A stretch of DNA of 64,000 nt from Mycobacterium szulgai (GTDB lineage Bacteria; Actinomycetota; Actinomycetes; Mycobacteriales; Mycobacteriaceae): NCBI RefSeq assembly GCF_002116635.1, contig NZ_LQPW01000146.1:1-64000 (forward strand), read 5' to 3'. Position 1 is the first letter of the stretch; each line of letters opens with the position of its first letter. This document shows, in pieces, positions 50,004 through 58,492 of the stretch. The position numbers and the translations under genes were made by a program. Under the pieces are notes generated by a model. The model made no database searches. It worked only from the letters and a program-made list of their open reading frames with translations, and was not told the DNA's origin.

Positions 50004-52560
50004 CGAAGGGCGCCATCACCAGTCGTCCAGTAACGCACCAGGCGGGTCGGCGAGTGAAGGCGTGGGTCAGCAGTCCGGCGGCGACGAGGGCGATCCGCGC
50101 CCGGCGCCCGGCCAGCGCCGTCAGGTTCCGCCCGACGACAGATTGACCGCGATCATCCCCGCCGTGACCGACGATCGGGCAGCCCGGCACGCCGACCCCA
50201 TCGAGGAGGTCAAGGCCGCGCTGGACAGCCCCGGGTCGGCGGCACAGCAGCGCGACCCGTTCGACCAGGTGCAGGCCGCACCGCTGGATCAGGTCAAGGC
50301 CGCCCTCGATGCGCCACCCTTGCGGCGCCATCGCCGCGGCGGCGGCACCCCCCCAGGAGGAGGTCCACCGGGCGGGCCGCCGGGAGGGCCGCCGGGTCCG
50401 CCCGGGCGCCCCGGTGGCCGGGGCTCACGGCCGAAGGTGGACGTGAGTTGGCTACAGCAGATCAACTGGAAATGGGTAAAGCGCTCGCTGATCATCACGG
50501 TGGTGGCAATGGTGTTGCTGCCGATCGTCACCTTCACGATGGCCTACTTCATCGTCGACGTCCCCAAGCCGGGCGACATTCGCACCAACCAGGTCTCTAC
50601 CATCCTGGCCAGCGACGGCTCCGAGATCGCCAAAATCGTTCCGCCCGAGGGTAATCGGGTCGACGTCAATCTCAACCAAGTGCCGGTACACGTACGCCAG
50701 GCGGTCATCGCCGCTGAGGACCGCAATTTCTATTCCAATCCGGGCTTTTCCTTCAGCGGCTTCGCGCGCGCGGTGAAGAACAATCTCTTCGGCGGTGACC
50801 TGCAGGGCGGCTCGACGATCACCCAGCAGTACGTCAAGAACGCATTGGTCGGCTCAGCGCAGCACGGGTGGAGTGGATTGCTGCGCAAGGCCAAGGAGTT
50901 GGTGATCGCGACCAAGATGTCGGGGGAGTGGTCCAAAGACGATGTGCTGCAGGCTTATCTGAACATCATCTACTTCGGTCGCGGCGCCTACGGGATCTCG
51001 GCGGCCGCCAAGGCCTACTTCGACAAGCCCGTCGAGCAGCTCACCGTCGCCGAAGGCGCACTGCTGGCCGCGCTGATCAGGCGGCCCTCCACGTTGGACC
51101 CCGCGGTCGATCCCGATGGTGCGCTGGCGCGGTGGAACTGGGTGCTGGACGGGATGGTGGAGACCAAGGCGCTGTCCGCCAATGACCGTGCCGCGCAGGT
51201 GTTTCCCAAGACCGTGCCGCCGGATCAGGCGCGCGCACAGAACCAGACCAGCGGACCCAACGGCCTGATCGAGCGGCAGGTGACCAAGGAACTGCTCGAG
51301 CTGTTCAACATCGACGAGCAGACGCTGAACACCCAGGGTCTACAGGTCACCACCACGATCGATCCGCAGGCGCAGGCCGCCGCGGAAAAAGCGGTGTCGA
51401 AATACCTTGACGGCCAAGACCCGGACATGCGAGCGGCGGTGGTGTCGATCGATCCGCACAACGGGGCGGTGCGCGCCTACTACGGCGGATCCAATGCTCA
51501 AGGCTTCGATTTCGCCCAAGCGGGATTGCAGACCGGTTCATCGTTCAAGGTGTTCGCCCTCGTTGCCGCGCTGGAGCAGGGCATCGGTCTGGGCTACCAG
51601 GTGGACAGTTCCCCGTTGACCGTCGACGGCATCAAGATCACCAACGTCGAAGGCGAAAGTTGTGGCACCTGCAACCTGGCCGAAGCGCTCAAGATGTCGC
51701 TGAACACTTCTTATTACCGGCTGATGCTCAAGCTCAAGGGCGGGCCGCAGGCCGTCGCCGACGCCGCGCACCAAGCCGGCATCGCCGAAAGTTTCCCCGG
51801 CGTCTCGCACACGCTTTCCGAGGACGGCAAAGGTGGTCCGCCCAACAACGGAATCGTGTTGGGGCAGTACCAAACCCGGGTGATCGATATGGCAACGGCC
51901 TACGCCACACTTGCCGACTCCGGAATCTACCACCGTCCGCATTTCGTGCAGAAAGTGGTCAACGCGGAAGGGCAGGTCCTGTTCGACGCGAGTACTGCCG
52001 ACACTAGCGGCGAGCAGCGGATCCCCAAGGCCGTAGCCGATAACGTCACCGCCGCGATGCAGCCGATCGCCGGCTATTCGCGTGGGCACAACCTGGCCGG
52101 CGGGCGGCAGTCGGCGGCCAAGACGGGCACCACGCAGTTGGGTGACACCACTTCCAACAAGGACGCCTGGATGGTGGGCTATACGCCGTCGCTGTCCACC
52201 GCGGTCTGGGTGGGCACCGTCAAGGGCGATCAGCCACTGGTAACGGCCTCGGGCGGAGCGGTTTACGGCTCGGGCCTGCCGTCGGACATCTGGAAATCGA
52301 CTATGGATGGCGCCCTCAAGGGCACCCAGAACGAGACCTTCCCAAAACCGACCGAGATCGGTGGCTATGCGGGTGTGCCCGCGCCGCCCCCACCACCACC
52401 GGCGCCACCCTCGGAGACCGTGATTCAGCCGACGGTGGAGATCGCACCCGGCATCACCGTGCCGGTCGGTCCGCCCACCACCATCACCCTCGGACCCGCC
52501 GTACCGCCCGGGGGGCCTTCGGCGCCTCCACCTCCTGAGAACCCCACGCCGCCACCGTGA
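49996..52560 (+). CDS. ponA1: Bifunctional class A penicillin-binding protein PonA1 (854 aa)
   Basis: This enzyme polymerises and crosslinks peptidoglycan at the cell pole. A cytoplasmic N-terminal region with a Pro/Gly-rich run (PPGGPPGGPPGPPG) precedes one transmembrane helix (about residues 158-180, SLIITVVAMVLLPIVTFTMAYF). The GT51 glycosyltransferase has AAEDRNFYSNPGF and GGSTITQQYVKN. The transpeptidase has Ser in TGSSFKVF, SLN in MSLNTSYY and KTG in AAKTGTTQ. A Pro-rich tail ends it. GTG 49996 is used, matching the VN(S/N)EGRHHQSSS start of the full-length M. tuberculosis form; shorter historical annotations began at the membrane helix. It overlaps the Rv0049-like gene by 8 bases. Confidence 0.95.
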   Translation: MNNEGRHHQSSSNAPGGSASEGVGQQSGGDEGDPRPAPGQRRQVPPDDRLTAIIPAVTDDRAARHADPIEEVKAALDSPGSAAQQRDPFDQVQAAPLDQVKAALDAPPLRRHRRGGGTPPGGGPPGGPPGGPPGPPGRPGGRGSRPKVDVSWLQQINWKWVKRSLIITVVAMVLLPIVTFTMAYFIVDVPKPGDIRTNQVSTILASDGSEIAKIVPPEGNRVDVNLNQVPVHVRQAVIAAEDRNFYSNPGFSFSGFARAVKNNLFGGDLQGGSTITQQYVKNALVGSAQHGWSGLLRKAKELVIATKMSGEWSKDDVLQAYLNIIYFGRGAYGISAAAKAYFDKPVEQLTVAEGALLAALIRRPSTLDPAVDPDGALARWNWVLDGMVETKALSANDRAAQVFPKTVPPDQARAQNQTSGPNGLIERQVTKELLELFNIDEQTLNTQGLQVTTTIDPQAQAAAEKAVSKYLDGQDPDMRAAVVSIDPHNGAVRAYYGGSNAQGFDFAQAGLQTGSSFKVFALVAALEQGIGLGYQVDSSPLTVDGIKITNVEGESCGTCNLAEALKMSLNTSYYRLMLKLKGGPQAVADAAHQAGIAESFPGVSHTLSEDGKGGPPNNGIVLGQYQTRVIDMATAYATLADSGIYHRPHFVQKVVNAEGQVLFDASTADTSGEQRIPKAVADNVTAAMQPIAGYSRGHNLAGGRQSAAKTGTTQLGDTTSNKDAWMVGYTPSLSTAVWVGTVKGDQPLVTASGGAVYGSGLPSDIWKSTMDGALKGTQNETFPKPTEIGGYAGVPAPPPPPPAPPSETVIQPTVEIAPGITVPVGPPTTITLGPAVPPGGPSAPPPPENPTPPP

Positions 52561-54179
52561 CGGGCGCACAGAAGCAGCGCGCCAGCACCTCACCCATGCC
52601 GTTGGCCGCCGATCGCCGTAGCGCAGACAACCGTGATTGCCCCAGCCGTAACGATGTGCTGGGCGCTGCTCTGGCCGAGGTGGTGGGTGGGCCGGTGGGC
52701 CGCCACGCGCTGATCGGCCGCACCCGGTTCTTCACCCCACTGCGGGTGATGTTCGTGATCGGATTGGTGTTCCTGGCGCTGGGCTGGTCGACGAAGGCCG
52801 CCTGTTTGCAGAGCACCGGGACCGGGCCGGGCGATCAGCGGGTGGCCAACTGGGACAACCAGCGCGCCTACTACGAGCTGTGTTACTCCGACACCGTGCC
52901 GCTCTACGGCGCGGAGTTGTTGAGCCAGGGCAAGTTTCCGTACAAGTCGAGCTGGATCGAGACCGACGGCAACGGCACACCGCAGATCCGCTACGACGGC
53001 CAGCCCGCGGTGCGTTACATGGAGTATCCGGTGCTGACCGGCGTCTACCAGTACGTCTCGATGGCAGTGGCCAAGACCTACACCGCACTGAGCAAGCTGC
53101 GCCTTTTCCCGGTGGTCGCCGAGGTGGTGATGTTCTTCGATGTCGCCGCCTTCGGGTTGGCACTGGCTTGGCTGGCTACCGTCTGGGCTACCGCGGGCCT
53201 GGCCGGGCGCCGCGTGTGGGATGCCGCGCTGGTTGCCGCGTCGCCATTGGTGATCTTTCAGATATTCACCAACTTCGATGCCCTGGCAACGGCTTTCGCG
53301 ATGGGCAGTCTGCTGGCGTGGGCACGGCGAAGACCGGTGCTGGCCGGCGTGCTGATCGGGCTTGGCGCCGCGGCCAAGCTGTATCCACTGTTGTTTCTGG
53401 GTCCGCTGCTGGTACTGGGACTCCGCGCGGGCCGGTTGCGTGATTTCGGCCGTACCACGCTGGCTACGGTGCTCACCTGGTTGTCGGTCAATTTGCCGGT
53501 GCTGGTCTTCTATCCGCGGGGCTGGTCGGAGTTCTTCCGGCTCAACACCCGCCGCGGCGACGATATGGACTCGCTGTACAACGTGGTGAAATCGTTCACC
53601 GGCTGGCGCGGCTTCGATCCGAAATTGGGCTTCTGGGAGCCACCGGTGGTGCTGAACACCGTTGTCCTGGTGCTGTTCGTATTGGCTTGTGCAGCAATCG
53701 CTTACATCGCGCTGACGGCGCCGCAGCGACCACGGCTGGCGCAGCTGGCCTTCCTGGTGGTGGCGGGGTTCTTGCTGACCAACAAGGTATGGAGCCCGCA
53801 GTTTTCGCTATGGCTGGTACCACTGGCCGTGCTCGCCCTTCCGCACCGGCGGATTCTATTGGCTTGGATGACGATTGACGCGCTGGTGTGGGTGCCGCGG
53901 ATGTATTACCTCTACGGCAACCCGAATCGTTCGCTGCCGGAACAGTGGTTCACCGCGACCGTGCTGCTGCGCGACATTGCCGTTATGGCGTTGTGCGCAT
54001 TGGTGATTCGGCAGATCTACTGTCCCAATGAAGATCTGGTGCGCTGGCAGGGGCGGGTCGACGACCCGGCGGGCGGAGTCTATGACCGTGCCCCGGACGC
54101 GCCGCCGGGTTGGCTGCCGGCCTGGCTGCGTCCCGTCCCGCGGCGTCAGCGAATCGCCGTGGCCGGTCAGGAGGCATGA
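52557..54179 (+). CDS. Polytopic GT87-type mannosyltransferase-like membrane protein, Rv0051-like (540 aa)
   Basis: This is an integral membrane protein with about ten hydrophobic helices of the DUF2029/GT87 (GT-C) family, which uses polyprenyl-phosphate mannose to elongate envelope glycans such as PIM or LAM. A conserved loop with aspartate and tyrosine residues after the first helix (VANWDNQRAYYELCYSDTVPLYGAELL) and RYMEYPVLTGVYQYVS agree with this group. GAAAKLYPLLFLGPLLVLG is another typical motif. The start GTG overlaps the ponA1 stop (GTGA), so it is in the same operon. Substrate assignment is by family only. Confidence 0.85.
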   Translation: MTGAQKQRASTSPMPLAADRRSADNRDCPSRNDVLGAALAEVVGGPVGRHALIGRTRFFTPLRVMFVIGLVFLALGWSTKAACLQSTGTGPGDQRVANWDNQRAYYELCYSDTVPLYGAELLSQGKFPYKSSWIETDGNGTPQIRYDGQPAVRYMEYPVLTGVYQYVSMAVAKTYTALSKLRLFPVVAEVVMFFDVAAFGLALAWLATVWATAGLAGRRVWDAALVAASPLVIFQIFTNFDALATAFAMGSLLAWARRRPVLAGVLIGLGAAAKLYPLLFLGPLLVLGLRAGRLRDFGRTTLATVLTWLSVNLPVLVFYPRGWSEFFRLNTRRGDDMDSLYNVVKSFTGWRGFDPKLGFWEPPVVLNTVVLVLFVLACAAIAYIALTAPQRPRLAQLAFLVVAGFLLTNKVWSPQFSLWLVPLAVLALPHRRILLAWMTIDALVWVPRMYYLYGNPNRSLPEQWFTATVLLRDIAVMALCALVIRQIYCPNEDLVRWQGRVDDPAGGVYDRAPDAPPGWLPAWLRPVPRRQRIAVAGQEA

Positions 54180-54817
54180 TGCAGGTCGCCATTCCGCTGT
54201 TCCCGCGATTCACCGCGCTGGACGCCGTCGGGCCTTACGAAGTGCTGCAACGCATTCCGTCGATCGACGTGGTGTTCGTCGGGCATCGGCGCGGTGAACT
54301 GCGCACGGAGAACGGCATGCTTGGCGTCAACTGCGACGCCACCTTCGACGAAATCGGCGCACCGGATGTGGTGGTATTCCCCGGCGGTATCGGGACTCGG
54401 GTGCTGGTTGGCGACGAAGTCATCAGCGACTGGCTGCAAGCGGTGCATCCGGGTACCAAGTTCACCACGTCGGTGTGTACCGGTGCGCTGTTGCTCGGCG
54501 CAGCGGGTCTGCTGGATGGCCTTACTGCGACGACGCATTGGCGCGCCGCCGAAGAGCTGAACCGACTGGGTGCACGGTACGTACCCGATCGTGTCGTCGA
54601 GCATCTGCCGCAGCGAATCATCACCGCCGCCGGGGTTTCCAGCGGGATCGATATGGCCTTGCGGCTGGTTGAGTTGCTGGTCGATCGCGAGGCCGCGCAG
54701 GCCGCCCAGTTGCTCATCGAATACGACCCGCAGCCGCCGTTCGACTCTGGTTCGCTGACCAAGGCCGACGAGGCGACGAAGGCCAGGGCACACGAATTCC
54801 TGCAGGCCCGAAAGTAA
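54176..54817 (+). CDS. DJ-1/PfpI-family protein, Rv0052-like (213 aa)
   Basis: This is a class-I glutamine amidotransferase-like protein of the DJ-1/PfpI superfamily. The nucleophile-elbow Cys is in TSVCTGALLLGAAGLL. The acidic partner is in the N-terminal LDAVGPYEVLQ region, and TTHWRAAEELNRLGA follows as in isonitrile-hydratase-like members. A hydratase, chaperone or stress role is possible. The ATGATG start overlaps the Rv0051-like stop by 4 bases. Length is somewhat above the 187 residues I recall for Rv0052. It ends the ponA1 operon; the minus-strand radical-SAM cassette follows. Confidence 0.87.
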   Translation: MMQVAIPLFPRFTALDAVGPYEVLQRIPSIDVVFVGHRRGELRTENGMLGVNCDATFDEIGAPDVVVFPGGIGTRVLVGDEVISDWLQAVHPGTKFTTSVCTGALLLGAAGLLDGLTATTHWRAAEELNRLGARYVPDRVVEHLPQRIITAAGVSSGIDMALRLVELLVDREAAQAAQLLIEYDPQPPFDSGSLTKADEATKARAHEFLQARK

Positions 54818-54903
54818 GGCTGCCGATCTGCGGACGGGCTCTGGTTGCCGCGAGATATAACGTGCGTACACGCTTTTCGGCGAGTCGTGTACGACGTTTA
54901 TGT

Positions 54904-54921
54904 GTCGCGGAGAGACGCGAC
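54904..54921. terminator. Small hairpin just past the radical-SAM gene
   Basis: GTCGCG-GAGAGA-CGCGAC (54904-54921) lies 1 base beyond the stop of the minus-strand radical-SAM gene, between it and the convergent Rv0052-like gene. A second, weaker stem (CGTACACG/CGTGTACG, near 54865-54893) lies next to it. Neither has a long U-tract, so the terminator call is tentative. Confidence 0.4.
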
Positions 54922-54922
54922 C

Positions 54923-56092
54923 TCACGATCCATACGAAGCCGTCGCTTCTAGTGACTCCGCCAGATGCGCCGCGGCGATTTCACGGGCTTTGCTGTCGAA
55001 TTCGTCGTCGAAGAAGCCCCTATTTTCGAGGTGGGCCTCGATCCGAGGCAGCAGATACCTCTCCAGAGGGCAGTCTTGCAGGACGTGGCTATCGAAGTGG
55101 CGGGCGATGGGGCTGGTGTCGCAGGCGCCCAGGAATGGGCACTGGGTGCAGATCGACTCCTTGAGGCGGGTCTCTTCGACGATCAAGTTGCGGTAGGTGA
55201 GGCCGTCGACGATGTCCTCGATGGGTGTCTCGGTGATATTTCCAAGGATCCCGTGCTCGCGATACGTGTCGCAGGCCAGCGTGCCGTCACGGTCGATAAC
55301 AAGGACGTCGTTGCCCAGTAGCGCCCGGTCTTGCCGGGGGCGTTCTAAGTTCAATCGCTTGAGGATTACCGTTTGCATGCACTGATTGAGTGGATCGACC
55401 CGCGGCCGCATGCCGGCGGAGAGCCACAACTGGAAGAACACCATGATCGCATCGAGAATGTCTGCCAGGCCAACGGTGACGCCTTCCATCGAACGCGTCG
55501 GCGGACCGCCGAACAACGGAAGCAACCGCGCCGGCTTGTCGATTCGAGTGATCTCGTCGAATAGCTGCTGGATCTGGCTCACCGTGTGCCCGGCCAGCAC
55601 CGAGATGATGCTGAACGGCACACCCCTGTCCTGTAGCCGGCTTATATTCGCCAGAACCGCCGACTCCGTCGCGCGGCCTCCTGCGGTCAATCGCACGCCC
55701 GCGGCGAAGTCGACCGAGACGCCAAGAGTGATTCCGTGCTCTCCGAAGACATCGAGATGCTCATCGCGCACTGAGTAAAGATTTGTTTGCAGGTAATTGC
55801 GCACTCTGCGGCCTTCAATCCATTCGCCGGGAAAGATCTCCCGTTGGAGTGCGAACACGGCCTCGAAGTACGCACGGGGCAACAGCGTCGGCTCACCACC
55901 GTGCCAAATGACGTCCACGGGCAGGTCGTATCCGCTGCGCCGGCTCGCGAGTTCGGCGTAGTCGCGTATGGCGACCAACGCGTGTCGCCATACGGCCTCC
56001 GACATCCTTGTCGGGTCCGACAGGTGCTCCCACTCATAGCAATATTTACAGCGCAGATTGCACAGCTTTGTAGTCTTCATTACCCATTGCAT
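54923..56092 (-). CDS. Radical SAM/SPASM peptide maturase (389 aa)
   Basis: This enzyme would cleave S-adenosylmethionine to modify a peptide substrate. The radical-SAM cluster motif C-x3-C-x2-C is in LCNLRCKYCYEW near residue 11. IWHGGEPTLLP is the GGE motif. The C-terminal SPASM region has further cysteines in TLACDTYRE, SICTQCPFLGACDTSP and QDCPLERYL for auxiliary Fe-S clusters. The arrangement matches RiPP maturases and sulfatase-maturase relatives. No sulfatase is nearby; instead a 65-codon gene ends 41 bases upstream. The ATG at 56092 has CGGAG about 10 bases ahead. The codon and base composition look less GC-rich than the ribosomal and ponA1 neighbours, suggesting acquisition. Its reaction is unknown. 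Confidence 0.88.
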   Translation of the reverse strand: MQWVMKTTKLCNLRCKYCYEWEHLSDPTRMSEAVWRHALVAIRDYAELASRRSGYDLPVDVIWHGGEPTLLPRAYFEAVFALQREIFPGEWIEGRRVRNYLQTNLYSVRDEHLDVFGEHGITLGVSVDFAAGVRLTAGGRATESAVLANISRLQDRGVPFSIISVLAGHTVSQIQQLFDEITRIDKPARLLPLFGGPPTRSMEGVTVGLADILDAIMVFFQLWLSAGMRPRVDPLNQCMQTVILKRLNLERPRQDRALLGNDVLVIDRDGTLACDTYREHGILGNITETPIEDIVDGLTYRNLIVEETRLKESICTQCPFLGACDTSPIARHFDSHVLQDCPLERYLLPRIEAHLENRGFFDDEFDSKAREIAAAHLAESLEATASYGS

Positions 56093-56133
56093 CGCAGCAG
56101 CACTCCGTCGGCACCCTCCAAAGATCGACTTGG

Positions 56134-56331
56134 TTATCGAGACAACTCGAGATCGGATGAGAGTAGGAAGAAGGATGCCGGCTTTACCGCACCTGAACGA
56201 AGGTGATTGCCAGGAAGCGTCTCTCGGCCTTCGGCGAAAGCAGAGATGATGGACGCGGGGCTAGCTGATCCAAACGCCTCGGCAATCACGTTGCCGACAT
56301 CGGTTTGCGGCTTCTCGAGCAAGATAGTCAT
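56134..56331 (-). CDS. Candidate RiPP precursor peptide (65 aa)
   Basis: This short gene begins MTILLEKPQTDVGNVIAEAF. Its middle reads GSASPASIISAFAEG and its C-terminus VKPASFFLLSSDLELSR. The start is well supported: AAAGGA lies 9 bases before the ATG. It has no Cys, Trp or Tyr, so thioether (sactipeptide-type) bonds to Cys are excluded. A modification at Phe, Ser, His or the backbone is possible. It directly precedes the radical-SAM/SPASM gene on the same strand, the normal precursor-maturase order. I do not recognise its family, and it does not look like mycofactocin MftA, which ends in Val-Tyr. Calling it a precursor is inference from size, position and partner. Confidence 0.68.
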   Translation of the reverse strand: MTILLEKPQTDVGNVIAEAFGSASPASIISAFAEGRETLPGNHLRSGAVKPASFFLLSSDLELSR

Positions 56332-56538
56332 GCTGCAATTCCTTTAGGTAGTGACACCCGTCTCTTACGGCTGTTCGACATGGGACGGTAACCGAAAGAA
56401 AATGCGCATGGCACTGTGCACTTTGGGCAGATAACAGTCGAATTAGTGCACCCTGCACATTGCCCGGTTTCCCCGGATTTCCCTGGCCAGGCCACGTCCG
56501 GTAGCCTGGGGCGGTTGCCGACGCAGGCGACCCTCCTG
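56332..56538. other. Divergent control region between RiPP-like cassette and rpsF operon
   Basis: No gene is seen. Two GTGCAC hexamers lie 30 bases apart (56416-56421 and 56446-56451), close to three helical turns, and could be a regulator site. Promoters of both the precursor gene (minus) and the rpsF operon (plus) must lie here or in the adjoining leader. Confidence 0.4.
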
Positions 56539-56584
56539 CCACGGAAAGACCGTGGCCGCACAGACCAGAGGAGGTGATGAGGTC
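56539..56584 (+). promoter_or_regulatory. Candidate ribosomal-protein (S6:S18-type) leader before rpsF
   Basis: CCACGG-AAAGA-CCGTGG (56539-56555) forms a six-pair hairpin. A second short stem GACC (56563-56566) with GGTC (56581-56584) would enclose the AGAGGAGG Shine-Dalgarno. The AGGAGG is an unusually long 13 bases from the rpsF ATG. S6:S18 autoregulatory leaders are known upstream of rpsF-rpsR operons; the match here is by layout only. Confidence 0.4.
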
Positions 56585-56587
56585 CCT

Positions 56588-56878
56588 ATGCGTCCATACG
56601 AAATCATGGTCATCCTTGACCCCACCCTTGACGAACGCACCGTCGCCCCGTCGTTGGAGACGTTTCTCAACGTCGTCCGCAAGGACGGCGGAAAGGTCGA
56701 GAAGGTCGACATCTGGGGTAAGCGCCGGCTGGCTTACGAGATCGCCAAGCACGCCGAAGGCATCTACGTCGTCGTCGACCTGAAGGCCGAGCCGGCGACA
56801 GTGTCCGAGCTCGACCGCCAGCTGAGCCTGAACGAGTCGGTGTTGCGCACCAAGGTGATGCGCACCGACAAGCACTGA
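56588..56878 (+). CDS. rpsF: 30S ribosomal protein S6 (96 aa)
   Basis: This is ribosomal protein S6 of the small-subunit platform, partner of S18. MRPYEIMVILDPTLDE is the first strand and loop. WGKRRLAYEIAKHAEGIYVVVDLKAEPATVSELDR (read in pieces) and LRTKVMR are the family core. ATG 56588 gives the expected 96 residues. The upstream in-frame codons have no better start. It is first of the rpsF-ssb-rpsR-rplI operon and lies directly downstream of the candidate leader. Confidence 0.97.
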   Translation: MRPYEIMVILDPTLDERTVAPSLETFLNVVRKDGGKVEKVDIWGKRRLAYEIAKHAEGIYVVVDLKAEPATVSELDRQLSLNESVLRTKVMRTDKH

Positions 56879-56957
56879 CTGTCCGCTGTCGGCGCTGCTG
56901 CGTAGGCTCGCCGGAGATAATCCCTAATCCTTTATCAGGCGGACCCAGGAGGAACTT

Positions 56958-57479
56958 GTGGCTGGTGACACCACTATTACCGTCGTCGGAAACCTGACCG
57001 CGGATCCCGAACTGAGGTTCACTCCCTCGGGTGCGGCCGTCGCGAATTTCACCGTGGCCTCGACGCCCCGGATCTACGACCGCCAAAGCGGGGAGTGGAA
57101 AGACGGCGAGGCGTTGTTCCTGCGCTGCAACATCTGGCGCGAGGCCGCCGAGAACGTGGCTGAGAGCCTCACCCGTGGAGCGCGGGTGATCGTAACCGGC
57201 CGGCTCAAGCAGCGTTCCTTCGAAACCCGTGAGGGCGAGAAGCGCACTGTGGTCGAGGTAGAGGTCGACGAGATCGGACCCTCGCTTCGGTATGCGACGG
57301 CCAAGGTGAACAAGGCCAGCCGCAGCGGCGCTGGGGGCGGAGGCGGTGGCTTCGGTGGCGGCGGCGGATCCCGTCAGGCCCCGGCTGCGCAGCCGAGCGG
57401 CGGATCCGGTGACGACCCCTGGGGCAGCGCCCCGGCGTCGGGCTCCTTCGGCGGCGGCGACGACGAACCGCCCTTCTGA
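56958..57479 (+). CDS. ssb: Single-stranded DNA-binding protein (173 aa)
   Basis: This is the SSB needed for replication, recombination and repair. The N-terminal OB fold occupies about residues 1-112 (TTITVVGNLTADPELRFTPSG, ALFLRCNIWREAAENVAESL, VIVTGRLKQRSFET, EVEVDEIGPSLRYA). A Gly-rich disordered linker (GGGGGGFGGGGG) and the conserved acidic tip DDEPPF for partner binding follow. GTG 56958 is preceded by AGGAGG. Length is slightly above the 164 residues of M. tuberculosis, from linker glycines. Confidence 0.97.
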   Translation: MAGDTTITVVGNLTADPELRFTPSGAAVANFTVASTPRIYDRQSGEWKDGEALFLRCNIWREAAENVAESLTRGARVIVTGRLKQRSFETREGEKRTVVEVEVDEIGPSLRYATAKVNKASRSGAGGGGGGFGGGGGSRQAPAAQPSGGSGDDPWGSAPASGSFGGGDDEPPF

Positions 57480-57522
57480 TTTCACACTTCAAGACCAGTA
57501 AGAACGGAAAGAAAAGACACTC

Positions 57523-57777
57523 ATGGCCAAGTCCAGCAAGCGGCGCCCGGCTCCGGAGAAGCCGGTCAAGTCGCGCAAGTGCGTCTTCTGCGCCAAGAAG
57601 GACCAGAACATCGATTACAAGGACACCGCGCTGCTGCGGACCTACATCAGCGAGCGCGGCAAGATCCGGGCCCGCCGGGTCACCGGCAACTGCGTTCAGC
57701 ACCAGCGGGACATCGCGCTCGCGGTGAAGAATGCCCGCGAGGTCGCGTTGCTGCCCTTCACCTCGTCGACGCGGTAA
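57523..57777 (+). CDS. rpsR: 30S ribosomal protein S18, zinc-binding form (84 aa)
   Basis: This is ribosomal protein S18. KCVFCAKKDQNIDYKDTALL contains a CxxC and NCVQHQRDIAL a third Cys plus His, so this is the zinc-binding (C+) form. M. tuberculosis has a C+ and a C- paralogue; this chromosomal position corresponds to rpsR1. It lies between ssb and rplI with short gaps. Confidence 0.96.
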   Translation: MAKSSKRRPAPEKPVKSRKCVFCAKKDQNIDYKDTALLRTYISERGKIRARRVTGNCVQHQRDIALAVKNAREVALLPFTSSTR

Positions 57778-57810
57778 CTGTCGGCCGCCCAACGGAAAGT
57801 ACGTAAAACG

Positions 57811-58269
57811 ATGAAGCTGATTCTGACGGCTGACGTCGACAACCTCGGTTCTGTCGGCGACAGTGTCGAGGTCAAGGACGGATACGGCCGCAACTTCCTG
57901 CTGCCGCGGGGGCTGGCGATCGTCGCCTCCCGTGGAGCTCAGAAGCAGGCCGACGAGATCCGCCGGGCCCGCGAGACCAAGACGGTGCGCGACCGCGAGC
58001 ACGCCAGCGAGATCAAGGCCGCGATCAACGCGCTCGGTCCCGTCTCGCTGCCGGTCAAGACCGCCGGTGATTCCGGCAAGCTGTTCGGCTCGGTGACTGC
58101 CGGCGACATTGTCGCCGCGATCAAGAAGGCGGGCGGACCGAACCTCGACAAGCGCATCGTCCGGTTGCCCAAGACGCACATCAAGGCCGTCGGCGCGCAT
58201 CCGGTGACGGTGCACCTGCACCCCGAAATCGACGTCGAGGTCTCCATCGACGTCGTCGCGGAGAGCTAA
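57811..58269 (+). CDS. rplI: 50S ribosomal protein L9 (152 aa)
   Basis: This is ribosomal protein L9. The N-terminal domain reads MKLILTADVDNLGSVGDSVEVKDGYGRNFLLPRGLA (read in pieces), the universal L9 signature. The long connecting helix (KQADEIRRARETKTVRDREHASEIKAAINAL) leads to the C-terminal domain (GKLFGSVTAGDIVAAI, KRIVRLPKTHIKAVGAHPV). It is last in the rpsF operon. From memory M. tuberculosis has Rv0057 between this gene and dnaB; no such gene is evident here. Confidence 0.97.
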   Translation: MKLILTADVDNLGSVGDSVEVKDGYGRNFLLPRGLAIVASRGAQKQADEIRRARETKTVRDREHASEIKAAINALGPVSLPVKTAGDSGKLFGSVTAGDIVAAIKKAGGPNLDKRIVRLPKTHIKAVGAHPVTVHLHPEIDVEVSIDVVAES

Positions 58270-58492
58270 CTTTCGGCAAACGTTCGTGACCCCGGTGTGG
58301 CCGCGCTCGGCCCCCCGGGGCTTTCGGCTGCGCGAAAATCGCCGGCGTGGTCCCTGTGCGGCCTGCTTTCTGGCGAACTATTTGGTGCTTGTCATCGAGC
58401 GACCTGCTTAACCGGCCCTTTACTCGCCGAAAATCTGAGCGAAAACCAACACGCCCGGCGCGGTAACCTGGCCCGACACGCCGAGGAGATTG

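Noticed and set aside
54923..56331. Mycofactocin or FxSxx-type RiPP assignment
   Set aside because: The peptide does not end in Val-Tyr, and no MftB/C/D/E-type genes are present. There is no C-terminal FxSxx; the last residues are LELSR.
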